A stretch of DNA of 64,000 nucleotides from an uncultured Lachnospiraceae bacterium (GCA_910578645.1 CAJTQI010000003.1:62001-126000); one strand, 5' to 3'. Positions 26,080 to 35,269 are shown, counted from the stretch's first letter. Program-made: numbers and translations. The notes: generated by a model from the sequence alone, not told the origin.

Positions 26080-26390
26080 TAGTTAAGGCTTTGATGGGAA
26101 CAAGTAATGGATTATGGAATGGACAGAAAGCAGCCGGATGATGAGAGGCGCGCAGGAAGTTTTCTATGAATACATCCCGGAGCTTCATGGCAGAATGGAC
26201 AGTTGCAGTGTGTACTAGTAGGCCATGACGGGGAATGCACGTTATAGCAGGAGAGTATCATGACGGAATGTCCTTGTGAGGATTCCTGAATCGTACTTGG
26301 TGAGGCAGGCAGTGTGAACTGTCTGTGAAAATAGGTGGTATCACGGGAGTAACCCGTCCTATGCATGTTATGCATGGGACGGGTTTTTTT
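26080..26390 (+). promoter_or_regulatory. T-box leader controlling tyrS
   Basis: A full T-box architecture. A long stem I region carries TAC at 26171-26173 in the context GAA-TAC-ATC, a tyrosine specifier. The T-box sequence AGGTGGTATCACGGG begins at 26333; its TGGT (26336-26339) can pair with the uncharged tRNA acceptor end of a tRNA with discriminator A, as in tRNA-Tyr. The terminator AACCCGTCC...GGACGGGTT with seven T residues lies at 26351-26390. Uncharged tRNA-Tyr should stabilise the antiterminator and switch on tyrS. The 5' boundary is approximate. Confidence 0.93.
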
Positions 26391-26479
26391 AACATAAGGA
26401 CACCTCGCAGAGCGTGCTGTCCTTATGTTATGTACACGGGCGTCCAAAAGAAAGACGTCAAAAGAAGCTGACGGACGCC
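26391..26479 (+). other. Two extra hairpins between T-box terminator and tyrS
   Basis: AACATAAGGACA (26391-26402) pairs perfectly with TGTCCTTATGTT (26418-26429). GGCGTCC (26439-26445) pairs with GGACGCC (26473-26479). They sit in the roughly 125-nt gap after the T-box terminator, where most T-box genes begin promptly. They lack a T-run and so are probably not terminators. Confidence 0.6.
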
Positions 26480-26515
26480 TAGCGCTGTGCATAAACAAAG
26501 AAAGGAAAGAAGAAA

Positions 26516-27742
26516 ATGGGAATTTATGAAGAACTTCAGGCAAGAGGACTTCTTGCACAATTGACGGATGCGGATGAAATCCGGGATTTGATTAACGGTG
26601 GAAAGGCGGTGTTCTATATCGGGTTTGACCCGACGGCAGACAGCTTGCACGTGGGTCATTTTATGGCGCTGTGCCTTATGAAGAGGCTGCAGGAGGCGGG
26701 CAACAAGCCCATTGCCCTGATAGGCGGCGGGACAGCCATGATAGGTGACCCTTCCGGAAGGACGGACATGAGAACGATGATGACGAAGGAAACGATTGAG
26801 CATAACTGTGAATGTTTTAAAAAGCAGATGAGCCGGTTTATCGATTTTTCGGAAGATAAAGCGATGATGGTCAACAATGCGGACTGGCTTCTTGATTTAA
26901 ATTATGTTGAATTTATCCGGGACATCGGGGCATGTTTCAGCGTCAACAACATGCTGCGCGCGGAGTGTTATAAACAGAGAATGGAGAAAGGATTAAGTTT
27001 CCTCGAGTTTAATTACATGATTATGCAGAGTTACGATTTCATGGAGTTATATAAGAGATATGGATGTAACATGCAGTTTGGCGGAGACGACCAGTGGAGC
27101 AATATGCTCGGCGGAACAGATTTAATCCGGCGTAAACTCGGAAAAGACGCGTATGCTATGACAATTACGCTCCTGATGAACTCCGAGGGCAAGAAGATGG
27201 GTAAGACACAGAAAGGCGCCGTATGGCTTGACCCGGATAAGACCACGCCCTATGAATTTTACCAGTACTGGCGCAACGTGGCGGATGCGGATGTGCTCAA
27301 ATGCCTGCGTATGCTGACTTTCCTGCCGCTGGAGCAGATTGACGAGATGGATAAATGGGAAGGAAGCCGTCTAAACCAGGCGAAAGAGATTTTAGCCTAT
27401 GAACTTACAAACCTTGTACATGGGGAAGAAGAGGCGAAGAAGGCGCAGGAGGCGTCGAAAGCGCTTTTTGCAGGAGGAGGCAGTCTGGAGAATATGCCTA
27501 CGGTGACTTTGACGGATGACAAATTCATGGATGGAAGCATCGATATTCTGGGAATTTTAGTAGCCGCAGGGCTTGCGGCATCCCGTTCCGAGGCGCGCCG
27601 CAGCGTGGAGCAGGGAGGCGTTTCCGTAAAGGGAGAGAAGGTGTCGGACATCAAGGCGTCCTACACCAAGGATATGATTGCCGCAGAAGAGTTTATTGTC
27701 AAAAAAGGGAAGAAGAGTTTTAAGAAAATTATCGTATGCTAG
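26516..27742 (+). CDS. tyrS: Tyrosyl-tRNA synthetase
   Basis: Charges tRNA-Tyr in the cytoplasm. A 408-residue class I enzyme with the HIGH-type motif HVGH (residues 45-48), the tyrosine pocket YDFMELYKRYGCNMQFGGDDQW, and the KMSKS-type motif KKMGKT. A C-terminal S4 RNA-binding domain covers the last 65 residues (AAGLAASRSEARRSVEQGGVSVKGEKV). A good ribosome binding site, AAGGAAAGAAG, precedes ATG 26516. It is controlled by the T-box leader directly upstream. Confidence 0.97.
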   Translation: MGIYEELQARGLLAQLTDADEIRDLINGGKAVFYIGFDPTADSLHVGHFMALCLMKRLQEAGNKPIALIGGGTAMIGDPSGRTDMRTMMTKETIEHNCECFKKQMSRFIDFSEDKAMMVNNADWLLDLNYVEFIRDIGACFSVNNMLRAECYKQRMEKGLSFLEFNYMIMQSYDFMELYKRYGCNMQFGGDDQWSNMLGGTDLIRRKLGKDAYAMTITLLMNSEGKKMGKTQKGAVWLDPDKTTPYEFYQYWRNVADADVLKCLRMLTFLPLEQIDEMDKWEGSRLNQAKEILAYELTNLVHGEEEAKKAQEASKALFAGGGSLENMPTVTLTDDKFMDGSIDILGILVAAGLAASRSEARRSVEQGGVSVKGEKVSDIKASYTKDMIAAEEFIVKKGKKSFKKIIVC

Positions 27743-27825
27743 AAGTATCCGTAACAATTTTTATAAGACGGGGTAGCCTATAAGGTTTGATGAGCGGATT
27801 GAAAGACAGGAAAGGAGTGGGAAAA

Positions 27826-28809
27826 ATGGAAAAGAGAGCAAAAGGAAGAACACTGATGTCCTATGCACCGGATATTAAGGTAGTGGACTGTACGTTGCGC
27901 GACGGTGGATTGGTGAATGATTTCTTCTTCACCGATGAGTTTGCCAAGGACCTGTACCGGGCGAATATCAAGGCGGGCGTAGACTATATGGAATTTGGCT
28001 ATAAAGCTTCCAAGGAATTGTTTGATGTGAAAAAATTCGGCAAATGGAAGTTCTGTGATGACAAGGACATCCGCGCTATCGTGGGCGATAACAAAACGGA
28101 TATGAAGATTGCCGTGATGGCGGACGTGGGGCGGTGTGATTTTAAGAAAGATATTGTGAATAAGAAAGACAGTCCCATAGACATGATACGGGTTGCCACT
28201 TATATAAACACGATTCCGGCGGCAGTGGAGATGATTGAAGACTGCGCGAAGAAAGGATATGAGACGACGGTTAATATTATGGCGGTTTCTAAATCCAACG
28301 ACATGGATATCGACGCCGCGTTGGAACTTCTGTGCCAGAGCAGCGTCGGTACGGTCTATCTGGTGGACAGTTATGGTTCACTGTACCCTGAGCAGGCAAG
28401 GAGGCTTGCGGATAAGTATTTGGAGATGGCAAATAAATACGGTAAGAAGGTAGGCATACACGCCCACAACAACCAGCAGCTTGCCTTTGCGAACACGGCG
28501 GAAGTGGTTATCATGGGTGTCAGCTATCTGGATGCTACCGTGAGCGGTTTGGGCCGCGGGTGTGGGAACTGTCCGAGCGAACTTTTATTGGGGTATTTAA
28601 AAAATCCGAAGTATAATATCAATCCGATTCTGCGGTTTGTTGAAAACCATATGATACCTCTTCGGGAGTCCGGTTTGGTGTGGGGATATGATGTGCCTTA
28701 TCTTCTTACGGGTCTGCTGAATCAGCATCCGAAGACCGCAATTCAGTTTATGAAGGAAAAACGGACAGACTACAATGATTTGTATCTGGAGCTTCTGGAC
28801 GGATTTTGA
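27826..28809 (+). CDS. DRE-TIM metallolyase (aldolase/HMG-CoA lyase-like) protein
   Basis: A 327-residue protein with the DRE-TIM barrel signature VVDCTLRDGGLVNDF near the N-terminus and the C-terminal metal-binding HAHNNQQLAFAN, followed by DATVSGLGRGCGNCPSELLL, as in homocitrate/isopropylmalate synthases and 4-hydroxy-2-oxovalerate aldolases. It lacks the synthase C-terminal regulatory domain. ATG 27826 is chosen for its AAAGGAG site; upstream in-frame ATGs lack one. Family members of this length are usually annotated as aldolase catalytic-domain proteins of unknown substrate. It stands alone between tyrS and the lysozyme gene. Confidence 0.8.
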   Translation: MEKRAKGRTLMSYAPDIKVVDCTLRDGGLVNDFFFTDEFAKDLYRANIKAGVDYMEFGYKASKELFDVKKFGKWKFCDDKDIRAIVGDNKTDMKIAVMADVGRCDFKKDIVNKKDSPIDMIRVATYINTIPAAVEMIEDCAKKGYETTVNIMAVSKSNDMDIDAALELLCQSSVGTVYLVDSYGSLYPEQARRLADKYLEMANKYGKKVGIHAHNNQQLAFANTAEVVIMGVSYLDATVSGLGRGCGNCPSELLLGYLKNPKYNINPILRFVENHMIPLRESGLVWGYDVPYLLTGLLNQHPKTAIQFMKEKRTDYNDLYLELLDGF

Positions 28810-28937
28810 TGATTGTTTGTGCACCGATGTACGAGTTGGTCATGTGACAGTGGGGAATGGAGAACAGGTTAAAGGAATTAGATTTTGTGCCTGATGGTTA
28901 CAAATTCGCAGTCTAAGAAAGAGAAATAGATATCGGA

Positions 28938-30683
28938 ATGAAAAAATTAAGCGATTGGGACGATGAACTGATTGATTTGGATGATGAGCCGGAGAAGTAT
29001 GGCGAGGACTATGAAGAGAGCGGATACGGCGAGGCATATGAGGAAGACGGGTATGGGGAAGATGACGAGGACGCATATGGAAGTGTACGCTTTTGGGACA
29101 GAAAAATAATAATTCCGGCTGTTATTCTAATAGTAGCTGTCGTCGCGGTGGTCATTGCCGTGACGCTGACGTCAGGGAAAAAGAAAGAGCAGCAAGTGCT
29201 GCAGATGAATGAGCCTGCCGGGGAACAGACTCAAATGCAGGATGAGGAGGGTGCAGAAAACACTGCACCGGATACCGTGGCAGCAGATAACGCACAAGAG
29301 ACAGACGATGCGGACAAGGCGCAAGCGCAGCAGAAAGAAAGTAAAGAGCCGGAAGAAGTAAAACCGGAGGAAGGGGCAGAGAATGCCGGCGCCGAAGACC
29401 CACAGACAGATTCCATGAGCACGGACCAGGGAACGGAAGTGGATGTAGCCGAGCTTTTATCTTCCGGGAGTGTGACGCAGACAGACCAGGTGACGGTGGG
29501 GATTGACGTTGCCAGATACCAGGGGACGATTGACTGGGCGCAGGTGGCGGCTTCCGGTATTGATTTTGCTATGGTGCGGGTGGGATACCGGGCCGATACT
29601 TCGCGGGAAATCTGTGCGGATACCAACGCAAAGTACAATATGCAGGAAGCACAGAAGAACGGGATTAAAGTCGGCGTGTACTTTTTCTCCACGGCGACGA
29701 CTGCCGAGGAGGCGAAAGCGGAGGCGGGATGGGTGGCGGACTACATTTCAAAGTATCAGATTACCTATCCGGTAGCATATGACTGTGAAGGATTTGACCG
29801 TCCGGAGAGTCCGCAGTATCATTTATCCAATGCAGAGAGAACGGACATTGCCATTGCGTTCCTGCAGGAAATATATAACAGGGGTTATACACCTATGTTC
29901 TATGCTTCCATGGGGGAATTGTCGGGGAATGCCAAGTGGGATACCGACAGGTTGGAAGGAAGCTATCGTATATGGGTATCCCAATATCCTTCTGTTCCCT
30001 ATCCGGATACGGCGAAATCTTCTTATGCAGGCACACATGCCATGTGGCAGTATACGAACCGTGGGACTGTGGCGGGAATTGACAGACCCGTGGATGTGAA
30101 TGTGGCATATTTCGGATATGAGGGCACTGCACAGGCACAGGATGCGGAGGCGCCGGAAGAAGTGAAGGCTGACGCAGAAGCATTGATGAATTTTACGGAG
30201 GTGAGTGAGAATGTGACGGCCAAGGATTCCACGAATCTGCGCAATATTCCGAGCCAGGGAGATGACAGTACCATTATACATACGCTGAAAAACGGAGAGC
30301 AGGCAGTGCGGACAGGCATCAGTGACAGTGGCTGGTCCAGGCTTACTTACGAAGGACAGACTGTGTATGCGGTATCCAGTTATTTGACGACAGACTTAAA
30401 CTACCAGGCGCCCACACCTGCGAAACAGGAAGGGCAGGAAGGAGCCGGAAGCGGAGATGGGTTAAAGACCAAATTTGCTGAAAGAAATGACCAGGTGACG
30501 GCTAAGATTGAAGTGAATCTGCGTTCCCTGCCCAGTGTGACCAACCCGGATGCCACTGTGGTGGCAGTGCTGCACAATGGCGAATATGTGACCAGGACGG
30601 GAATCAATGAGGAATATGGTTGGTCCAGAGTGGACTATAACGGGCAGATATTATATTGTATCAGTAGTTATTTAACAAACTAG
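28938..30683 (+). CDS. Membrane-anchored GH25 lysozyme with two SH3 domains
   Basis: A 581-residue cell-wall hydrolase. A very acidic, Tyr/Gly-rich cytoplasmic N-terminus (1-52) precedes one membrane helix (IIIPAVILIVAVVAVVIAV, about 56-74). A Glu/Ala/Gln-rich linker follows. The GH25 muramidase domain spans about 185-395, with GIDVARYQGTIDW, the catalytic Asp-Glu pair in AYDCEGF, and WQYTNRGTVAGIDRPVDVNVAYF. Two bacterial SH3 modules follow (about 415-480 and 515-581), sharing NLR-P and GWSR patterns. It should cleave peptidoglycan outside the membrane while tethered. The acidic cytosolic tail is unusual for an autolysin. Confidence 0.92.
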   Translation: MKKLSDWDDELIDLDDEPEKYGEDYEESGYGEAYEEDGYGEDDEDAYGSVRFWDRKIIIPAVILIVAVVAVVIAVTLTSGKKKEQQVLQMNEPAGEQTQMQDEEGAENTAPDTVAADNAQETDDADKAQAQQKESKEPEEVKPEEGAENAGAEDPQTDSMSTDQGTEVDVAELLSSGSVTQTDQVTVGIDVARYQGTIDWAQVAASGIDFAMVRVGYRADTSREICADTNAKYNMQEAQKNGIKVGVYFFSTATTAEEAKAEAGWVADYISKYQITYPVAYDCEGFDRPESPQYHLSNAERTDIAIAFLQEIYNRGYTPMFYASMGELSGNAKWDTDRLEGSYRIWVSQYPSVPYPDTAKSSYAGTHAMWQYTNRGTVAGIDRPVDVNVAYFGYEGTAQAQDAEAPEEVKADAEALMNFTEVSENVTAKDSTNLRNIPSQGDDSTIIHTLKNGEQAVRTGISDSGWSRLTYEGQTVYAVSSYLTTDLNYQAPTPAKQEGQEGAGSGDGLKTKFAERNDQVTAKIEVNLRSLPSVTNPDATVVAVLHNGEYVTRTGINEEYGWSRVDYNGQILYCISSYLTN

Positions 30684-30805
30684 CATAATGAAAACGGGTG
30701 TGATTGTATGGGACTTATCTCCTTTGAAAGCGAGCCGGAGAAGAGTGCCTGTACAAAGACCTGTTGGAGAAGTTTGGCTGATTAAAATAAATATCATATA
30801 TTATG

Positions 30806-30842
30806 AAAAGATATATGGCAGGTTACCTGCCATATATCTTTT
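30806..30842. terminator. Bidirectional terminator overlapping the aroC stop codon
   Basis: A near-perfect palindrome. AAAGATATATGGCAGGT and ACCTGCCATATATCTTT are complementary around one central base, with six T residues on the plus side. It ends the lysozyme transcript on plus. On minus it contains the last codons and TAA of aroC, so that gene's end is built into the hairpin. Confidence 0.85.
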
Positions 30843-31923
30843 TTAAATTGTCCAGTTTTGCACTTGCATTCGTGAGTAAGGCGTCTGCTATGACGAGTGC
30901 GGCCATGGTTTCCACGACGACCACGGCACGGGGGACAATGATGGGGTCGTGACGCCCTTTGATGGAGATTTCGATATCCTCCCCTTGTCTGTTGACTGTT
31001 TTTTGTGGGGAGAATATAGAAGGAGTGGGTTTTATATGTGTGCGTAGTATGATTTGGGAGCCGTCACTAATACCTCCGAGGATGCCTCCGGCGTGATTGC
31101 TTGTTTTTGTGACCTGTCCGTCCTCCATGTGGAATGAGTCATTGTTCTCAGAACCGTGTCTTGTGGTTACTTCCACACCGTCGCCGATTTCCACGGCCTT
31201 TACCGCACCGATGGACATCATGGCTTGGGAAAGAAGGGCATCTAATTTACCGAAAACAGGCTCCCCCAATCCGGCGGGGACGCCGTCGATGACACATTCG
31301 ATAACACCGCCTGCAGAATCATGGTTCTTCATACATTGCTCGAGGTAGGCTTGTGCCTGGGCCGAGGCGTTTCTGTCAGGCATACAGGTGGGGGTGGACA
31401 GGATTGCCTGGGCATCAAACTGTCCCCGGTCTATGGTGACCGGTCCGATGGATTTCGTGTAGGCTCTCAGTCCGATACCAAATTCTAGGAGCAGTTTTGA
31501 GGCGACAGCGCCTGCGGCTACACGTCCGATGGTTTCGCGTCCGGAGGAGCGGCCCCCTCCTCGGTAATCGCGGAAGCCATATTTGGCGTCGAACGTATAG
31601 TCCGCATGTCCGGGGCGGTAATAATTCGCGATTTCACTGTAATCCCCGGAACGCTGGGAAGTATTGTGCACAAGCATGGAGAGAGGCGTGCCGGTGGTGC
31701 GCCCTTCAAAGATGCCTGAGAGAATTTCCACTTCGTCTGCTTCTTTGCGGGATGTGGTTATTTTACTCTGGCCGGGTTTGCGGCGGTCTAAATATGCCTG
31801 GATATCCTCCACGCCTAAGGACAGTCCGGCAGGGCAGCCATCCACCACCACGCCCAATGCGTTTCCGTGGGATTCCCCCCAGGTTGTAATACGAAAAATG
31901 TTTCCAAAAGATGAACCTGCCAT
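30823..31923 (-). CDS. aroC: Chorismate synthase
   Basis: Last step of the shikimate pathway, turning EPSP into chorismate with reduced FMN. It is 366 residues from the ATG at 31923 (AAGGA upstream on minus); an upstream in-frame ATG is not supported. Signatures: FRITTWGESHGNALGVVVDGCPAG, RRKPGQSK, GHADYTFDAKYGFRDYRGGGRSSGRET, and the C-terminal GRHDPIIVPRAVVVVE. It is transcribed alone, away from the other aromatic genes, with an AT-rich divergent region upstream. Confidence 0.97.
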   Translation of the reverse strand: MAGSSFGNIFRITTWGESHGNALGVVVDGCPAGLSLGVEDIQAYLDRRKPGQSKITTSRKEADEVEILSGIFEGRTTGTPLSMLVHNTSQRSGDYSEIANYYRPGHADYTFDAKYGFRDYRGGGRSSGRETIGRVAAGAVASKLLLEFGIGLRAYTKSIGPVTIDRGQFDAQAILSTPTCMPDRNASAQAQAYLEQCMKNHDSAGGVIECVIDGVPAGLGEPVFGKLDALLSQAMMSIGAVKAVEIGDGVEVTTRHGSENNDSFHMEDGQVTKTSNHAGGILGGISDGSQIILRTHIKPTPSIFSPQKTVNRQGEDIEISIKGRHDPIIVPRAVVVVETMAALVIADALLTNASAKLDNLKKIYGR

Positions 31924-32200
31924 TTTTTTAATCCTTTCCAAATAATTTAAATAATTTTGATAATTAATATAATTACGCATACAAATCTAATATTTTTTGT
32001 TGCAATGCATAAAATAGTGAAGTTTTCTGTAAATTCTATGCAAGATATCCTGCATCTATTTCATAACAGAAAATATACTCCTATACCATACCATAAAATC
32101 AAAAAAAGAAAAAATTTTTTTGAAAAAATTTTTTTAGAACATACATTCTTTTCCGACTATATATTGGGCTGAGAAAAAATCTCTGATACAAGGTCTAGAG

Positions 32201-32216
32201 TATCGTTTGAACGATA
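32201..32216. promoter_or_regulatory. 16-bp palindrome, possible operator
   Basis: TATCGTT-TG-AACGATA has perfect 7-bp arms. It lies about 50 bp upstream of the -35 of the M15 peptidase gene and in the region shared with aroC. No regulator can be named. Confidence 0.4.
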
Positions 32217-32262
32217 ACTAAAATATAACAAATAAAGCATCTTGGTTTGCGTAAAAAAAAGA

Positions 32263-32290
32263 TTTACAAAAAAATTTTATATGTTATTAT
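32263..32290 (+). promoter_or_regulatory. Promoter of the M15 peptidase gene
   Basis: TTTACA (32263-32268) with TATTAT (32285-32290) at 16 bp, or TATACT (32288-32293) at 19 bp. The former spacing is more normal. Confidence 0.55.
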
Positions 32291-32365
32291 ACTAACCAGA
32301 TACATACCGTTATAGTTTGTCTAACATACAAAAATACTGGAAAGACATAGCATCTGAGGGCTGTG

Positions 32366-33400
32366 ATGAAAAAGACATTTCGAGAAAAAATTATATTTAA
32401 ATTTACTTATATCGCAAAAAGGAACAAAATACTGCGGTATCCTTGTCTTGCCATGATATCTGTTATTTTAGGAGGTTATCATTTCGGCAGGCATTTTGTG
32501 CTGAATACCAAACGATATGCCAGCGTTGTGTTCGTCATTATCTTTTTTATGAGTAGTTGCAGCTTTTCTTTTGCCGTGTTTGCGGAGAGAACAGGGTTTA
32601 TCAAGGCCCAGGAAACTTACAGCGCCGTGGTGGAAGATTCCGACATCATGTTGGCGGTGGAGATGGAGATGGACCCTGAGACTCAGGCTTTTATGGATGA
32701 CGGGGAGTATTATGGCGAAGAGCACATTGACGGTTTCGACAGTTATACGTTGGATGATATTCTGGAAAGCCAGGGTGGCTATCAGGCGGAAAGCGGTGAG
32801 ACCGGTGAGCTGGAGGAGGATTATGAATTTGACCCTTCCGACTGGCGCCTTGTGTTGATTAATAAGCAGCATCCGATACCGGAGGGATATGAGTTTAAAC
32901 TTGGGACAATTAAAGACAGTATGCAGTGTGACGAGCGCATCATAGACGACTTGCTCCTGATGATGCATGGGGCGAAAAAAGACGGGGTGAATCTGGTCAT
33001 CAAATCGCCCTACAGGACGCTTGACAGACAGGAATTTCTGTTTAATAAGAAAATAAAGCACTATATGGGGCAGGGCCTTTCTTATATGGATGCTTACAAA
33101 ATCGCTTCCCAGGCTGTCACGGTGCCGGGCTCGAGTGAACACCAGGTTGGGTTGTCATTAGATATCACAAGCGATACATATACACTTCTCGACCAGGGTT
33201 TTGGGGAGACCGAGGCGGGCTTATGGCTTGCAGAACATAGCTGTGAATATGGGTTTACGTTGCGTTATCCTTTGGGCAAAGAATATATTACCAGTATAGA
33301 ATATGAGCCTTGGCATTTTAGGTATGTGGGCAGGGAAGCGGCAACGATTATGAAGGAAGAAGATATCTGCCTGGAAGAGTTTTGGGACAAGTATCTGTAA
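32366..33400 (+). CDS. M15-family D-Ala-D-Ala carboxypeptidase (VanY-like)
   Basis: A 344-residue membrane-anchored peptidase. A basic N-terminus leads to hydrophobic segments (CLAMISVILGGYHF and ASVVFVIIFFMSSCSFSFAVFA, residues about 28-73). An acidic linker precedes the M15 domain, with the zinc ligands in PGSSEHQVGLSLDI (S-x-H...D) and EPWHFRYVG (H). Such enzymes trim the terminal D-Ala of stem peptides outside the membrane. ATG 32366 is preferred over GTG 32363 for its spacing to GAGGG. There are no van genes nearby, so this is more likely routine wall maturation than glycopeptide resistance. Confidence 0.9.
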   Translation: MKKTFREKIIFKFTYIAKRNKILRYPCLAMISVILGGYHFGRHFVLNTKRYASVVFVIIFFMSSCSFSFAVFAERTGFIKAQETYSAVVEDSDIMLAVEMEMDPETQAFMDDGEYYGEEHIDGFDSYTLDDILESQGGYQAESGETGELEEDYEFDPSDWRLVLINKQHPIPEGYEFKLGTIKDSMQCDERIIDDLLLMMHGAKKDGVNLVIKSPYRTLDRQEFLFNKKIKHYMGQGLSYMDAYKIASQAVTVPGSSEHQVGLSLDITSDTYTLLDQGFGETEAGLWLAEHSCEYGFTLRYPLGKEYITSIEYEPWHFRYVGREAATIMKEEDICLEEFWDKYL

Positions 33401-33511
33401 AACATCTTTGGCAGATATGCTTTTAGTTAACGAGAATATACAAGCCCCGGCATCATATTCCGGCGGATAGATAATTAACAACAGACATTAAAGAACAGAC
33501 AGGTATGAATC

Positions 33512-34642
33512 ATGTATAAGATATTAAAAACGGAAGGCCGGGCGAAGCGGGCGCAGCTTGAAACGGTACATGGAACAATCCAGACGCCCGTGTTTATGAA
33601 CGTAGGAACGGCGGCTGCAATCAAGGGCGCGGTATCCACCGAAGATTTAGAAGGGATTAAGACACAGGTTGAATTGTCGAACACATATCATCTCCATGTG
33701 CGTCCGGGAGACAGGATTATCAAGCAGTTAGGCGGCCTGCATAAGTTTATGTCATGGGACAAGCCGATTCTGACGGATTCCGGCGGGTTTCAGGTTTTTT
33801 CCCTGGCAGGGCTGCGGAAAATTAAAGAAGAAGGAGTTTATTTCCATTCTCACGTGGACGGCAGGAAAATCTTCATGGGGCCGGAAGAAAGTATGCAGAT
33901 TCAGTCCAATTTAGGCTCCACCATTGCAATGGCTTTCGATGAATGTCCTTCTAGCGTGGCGGACAGACAGTACGTGGAAAATTCCGTGGCACGGACGGCC
34001 AGATGGCTGGAGCGTTGCAAGAAAGAGATGGCGCGGCTAAATGCCTTGGAAGATACGGTTAATCCGAAGCAGCTTTTGTTCGGCATCAACCAGGGGGCTA
34101 TCTATGATAATATCAGGATTGACCATGCCAAACGGATATCTGAACTTGAATGCGATGGCTATGCGCTGGGTGGCCTTGCCGTTGGCGAGAGCCATGAACA
34201 GATGTACCATGTTATCGAAGAGACGGTTCCCTATCTGCCTCAGGACAAGCCAACGTATCTGATGGGAGTGGGCACGCCGGCCAACATCTTGGAAGGGGTG
34301 GAGAGAGGGATTGACTTCTTTGACTGCGTGTACCCGACGAGAAACGGCAGGCATGGGCATCTGTATACGAACCATGGGAAGATAAATCTTTTTAACGCAA
34401 AATATGAAACGGATGCAAGACCGATTGAGGAAGGCTGTACGTGTCCTGCGTGCAGAAGATACAGCCGGGCATATATCAGACATTTGCTGAAAGCAAAGGA
34501 GATGCTTGGTATGCGTCTGTGCGTCTTGCATAATCTCTATTTCTATAATACGATGATGGAAGAGATTAGGCAGGCATTGGACGAAGGCGGTTTTTTGGCT
34601 TATAAGAAGCGGAAGTTAGAAGGTATGCAGAATATAAAATAA
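33512..34642 (+). CDS. tgt: tRNA-guanine transglycosylase
   Basis: Exchanges G34 for preQ1 in GUN-anticodon tRNAs on the way to queuosine. It is 376 residues, the normal length. Catalytic and binding segments are LTDSGGFQVFSL, the nucleophile region GIDFFDCVYPTRNGRHG, GGLAVGE, and the zinc site C-x-C-x2-C plus His (CTCPACRR, then LHNLYF). It is followed by yajC after 150 bp, a gene pairing common in bacteria. No queA is visible in the window. Confidence 0.97.
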   Translation: MYKILKTEGRAKRAQLETVHGTIQTPVFMNVGTAAAIKGAVSTEDLEGIKTQVELSNTYHLHVRPGDRIIKQLGGLHKFMSWDKPILTDSGGFQVFSLAGLRKIKEEGVYFHSHVDGRKIFMGPEESMQIQSNLGSTIAMAFDECPSSVADRQYVENSVARTARWLERCKKEMARLNALEDTVNPKQLLFGINQGAIYDNIRIDHAKRISELECDGYALGGLAVGESHEQMYHVIEETVPYLPQDKPTYLMGVGTPANILEGVERGIDFFDCVYPTRNGRHGHLYTNHGKINLFNAKYETDARPIEEGCTCPACRRYSRAYIRHLLKAKEMLGMRLCVLHNLYFYNTMMEEIRQALDEGGFLAYKKRKLEGMQNIK

Positions 34643-34794
34643 AACGAAAAAGATGAAAAAAGCTTGTCTTATTATCATATTTTGTGTATGATATGCAATA
34701 GTTTGCGTAGGTATAAGGCAAGGTATATGTTTATCCGCAATGAACAAGGGGTAAATCCAGGCTTTATACATAAGAATATATGGAGGAAAAATAT

Positions 34795-35109
34795 ATGGGA
34801 CTTTTATTACAGGCAGACGGGGCGGCTCCGGCAGGCGGCGGTATCATTATGATAATTTATCTTGTGATTATCGTCGGGGTTATGTATTTTATTATGATTC
34901 GCCCGCAGAAGAAAGAGCAGAAGAGAATTGCGGCAATGCTTGCGGACATGAGCGTTGGTGACTGTGTCCTGACAACGAGCGGTTTCTACGGCATTGTTAT
35001 CGATATCACGGATGATACCATCATCGTAGAGTTTGGCAGCAACAAGAACTGCCGTATTCCGATGCAGAAATCTGCGATTGCCCAGATTGAGAAGGCGGAA
35101 GTGGAGTAA
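34795..35109 (+). CDS. yajC: Preprotein translocase accessory subunit YajC
   Basis: A 104-residue single-pass membrane protein that associates with SecDF at the translocon. The start ATG 34795 has GGAGG eight bases upstream; an in-frame ATG at 34780 lies before that site. One helix (IIMIIYLVIIVGVMYFIMI) is followed by RPQKKEQKR and the conserved SVGDCVLTTSGFYGIVIDI beta region. It follows tgt, the usual neighbour. A strong terminator comes 39 bp after the stop, so secDF is not in the same transcript. Confidence 0.93.
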   Translation: MGLLLQADGAAPAGGGIIMIIYLVIIVGVMYFIMIRPQKKEQKRIAAMLADMSVGDCVLTTSGFYGIVIDITDDTIIVEFGSNKNCRIPMQKSAIAQIEKAEVE

Positions 35110-35147
35110 GCCCGGATGACAGGGTGGATATGAGAAAACTAGCGGGT

Positions 35148-35184
35148 ACCGTATACTACATTATGTAGTATACGGTGTATTTTT
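35148..35184 (+). terminator. Terminator after yajC
   Basis: ACCGTATACTACA (35148-35160) and TGTAGTATACGGT (35164-35176) pair perfectly around TTA. GTA and eight T residues follow. Confidence 0.92.
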
Positions 35185-35269
35185 TTTACGGTATATTTGG
35201 CATAAAAGACATAAAATGTTCACAAAATGCACTTTTTTTGTTCACATATACGAAATATATAGTGACATA

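Larger units (their letters stand above)
31924..32365. other. AT-rich divergent regulatory region (aroC / M15 peptidase)
   Basis: No gene. 32101-32136 is an alternation of A and T runs that should be intrinsically curved. A 16-bp palindrome, TATCGTT-TG-AACGATA, lies at 32201-32216. A promoter for the plus gene is likely: TTTACA at 32263-32268 with TATTAT at 32285-32290 (16-bp spacer). Confidence 0.55.

Noticed and set aside
32366..33400. Vancomycin-resistance VanY
   Set aside because: The M15 fold is shared, but there are no vanHAX, vanRS or vanZ genes nearby, so resistance is not supported.
34664..34852. Small ORF between tgt and yajC
   Set aside because: Overlaps the yajC start and has no ribosome binding site or recognisable content.
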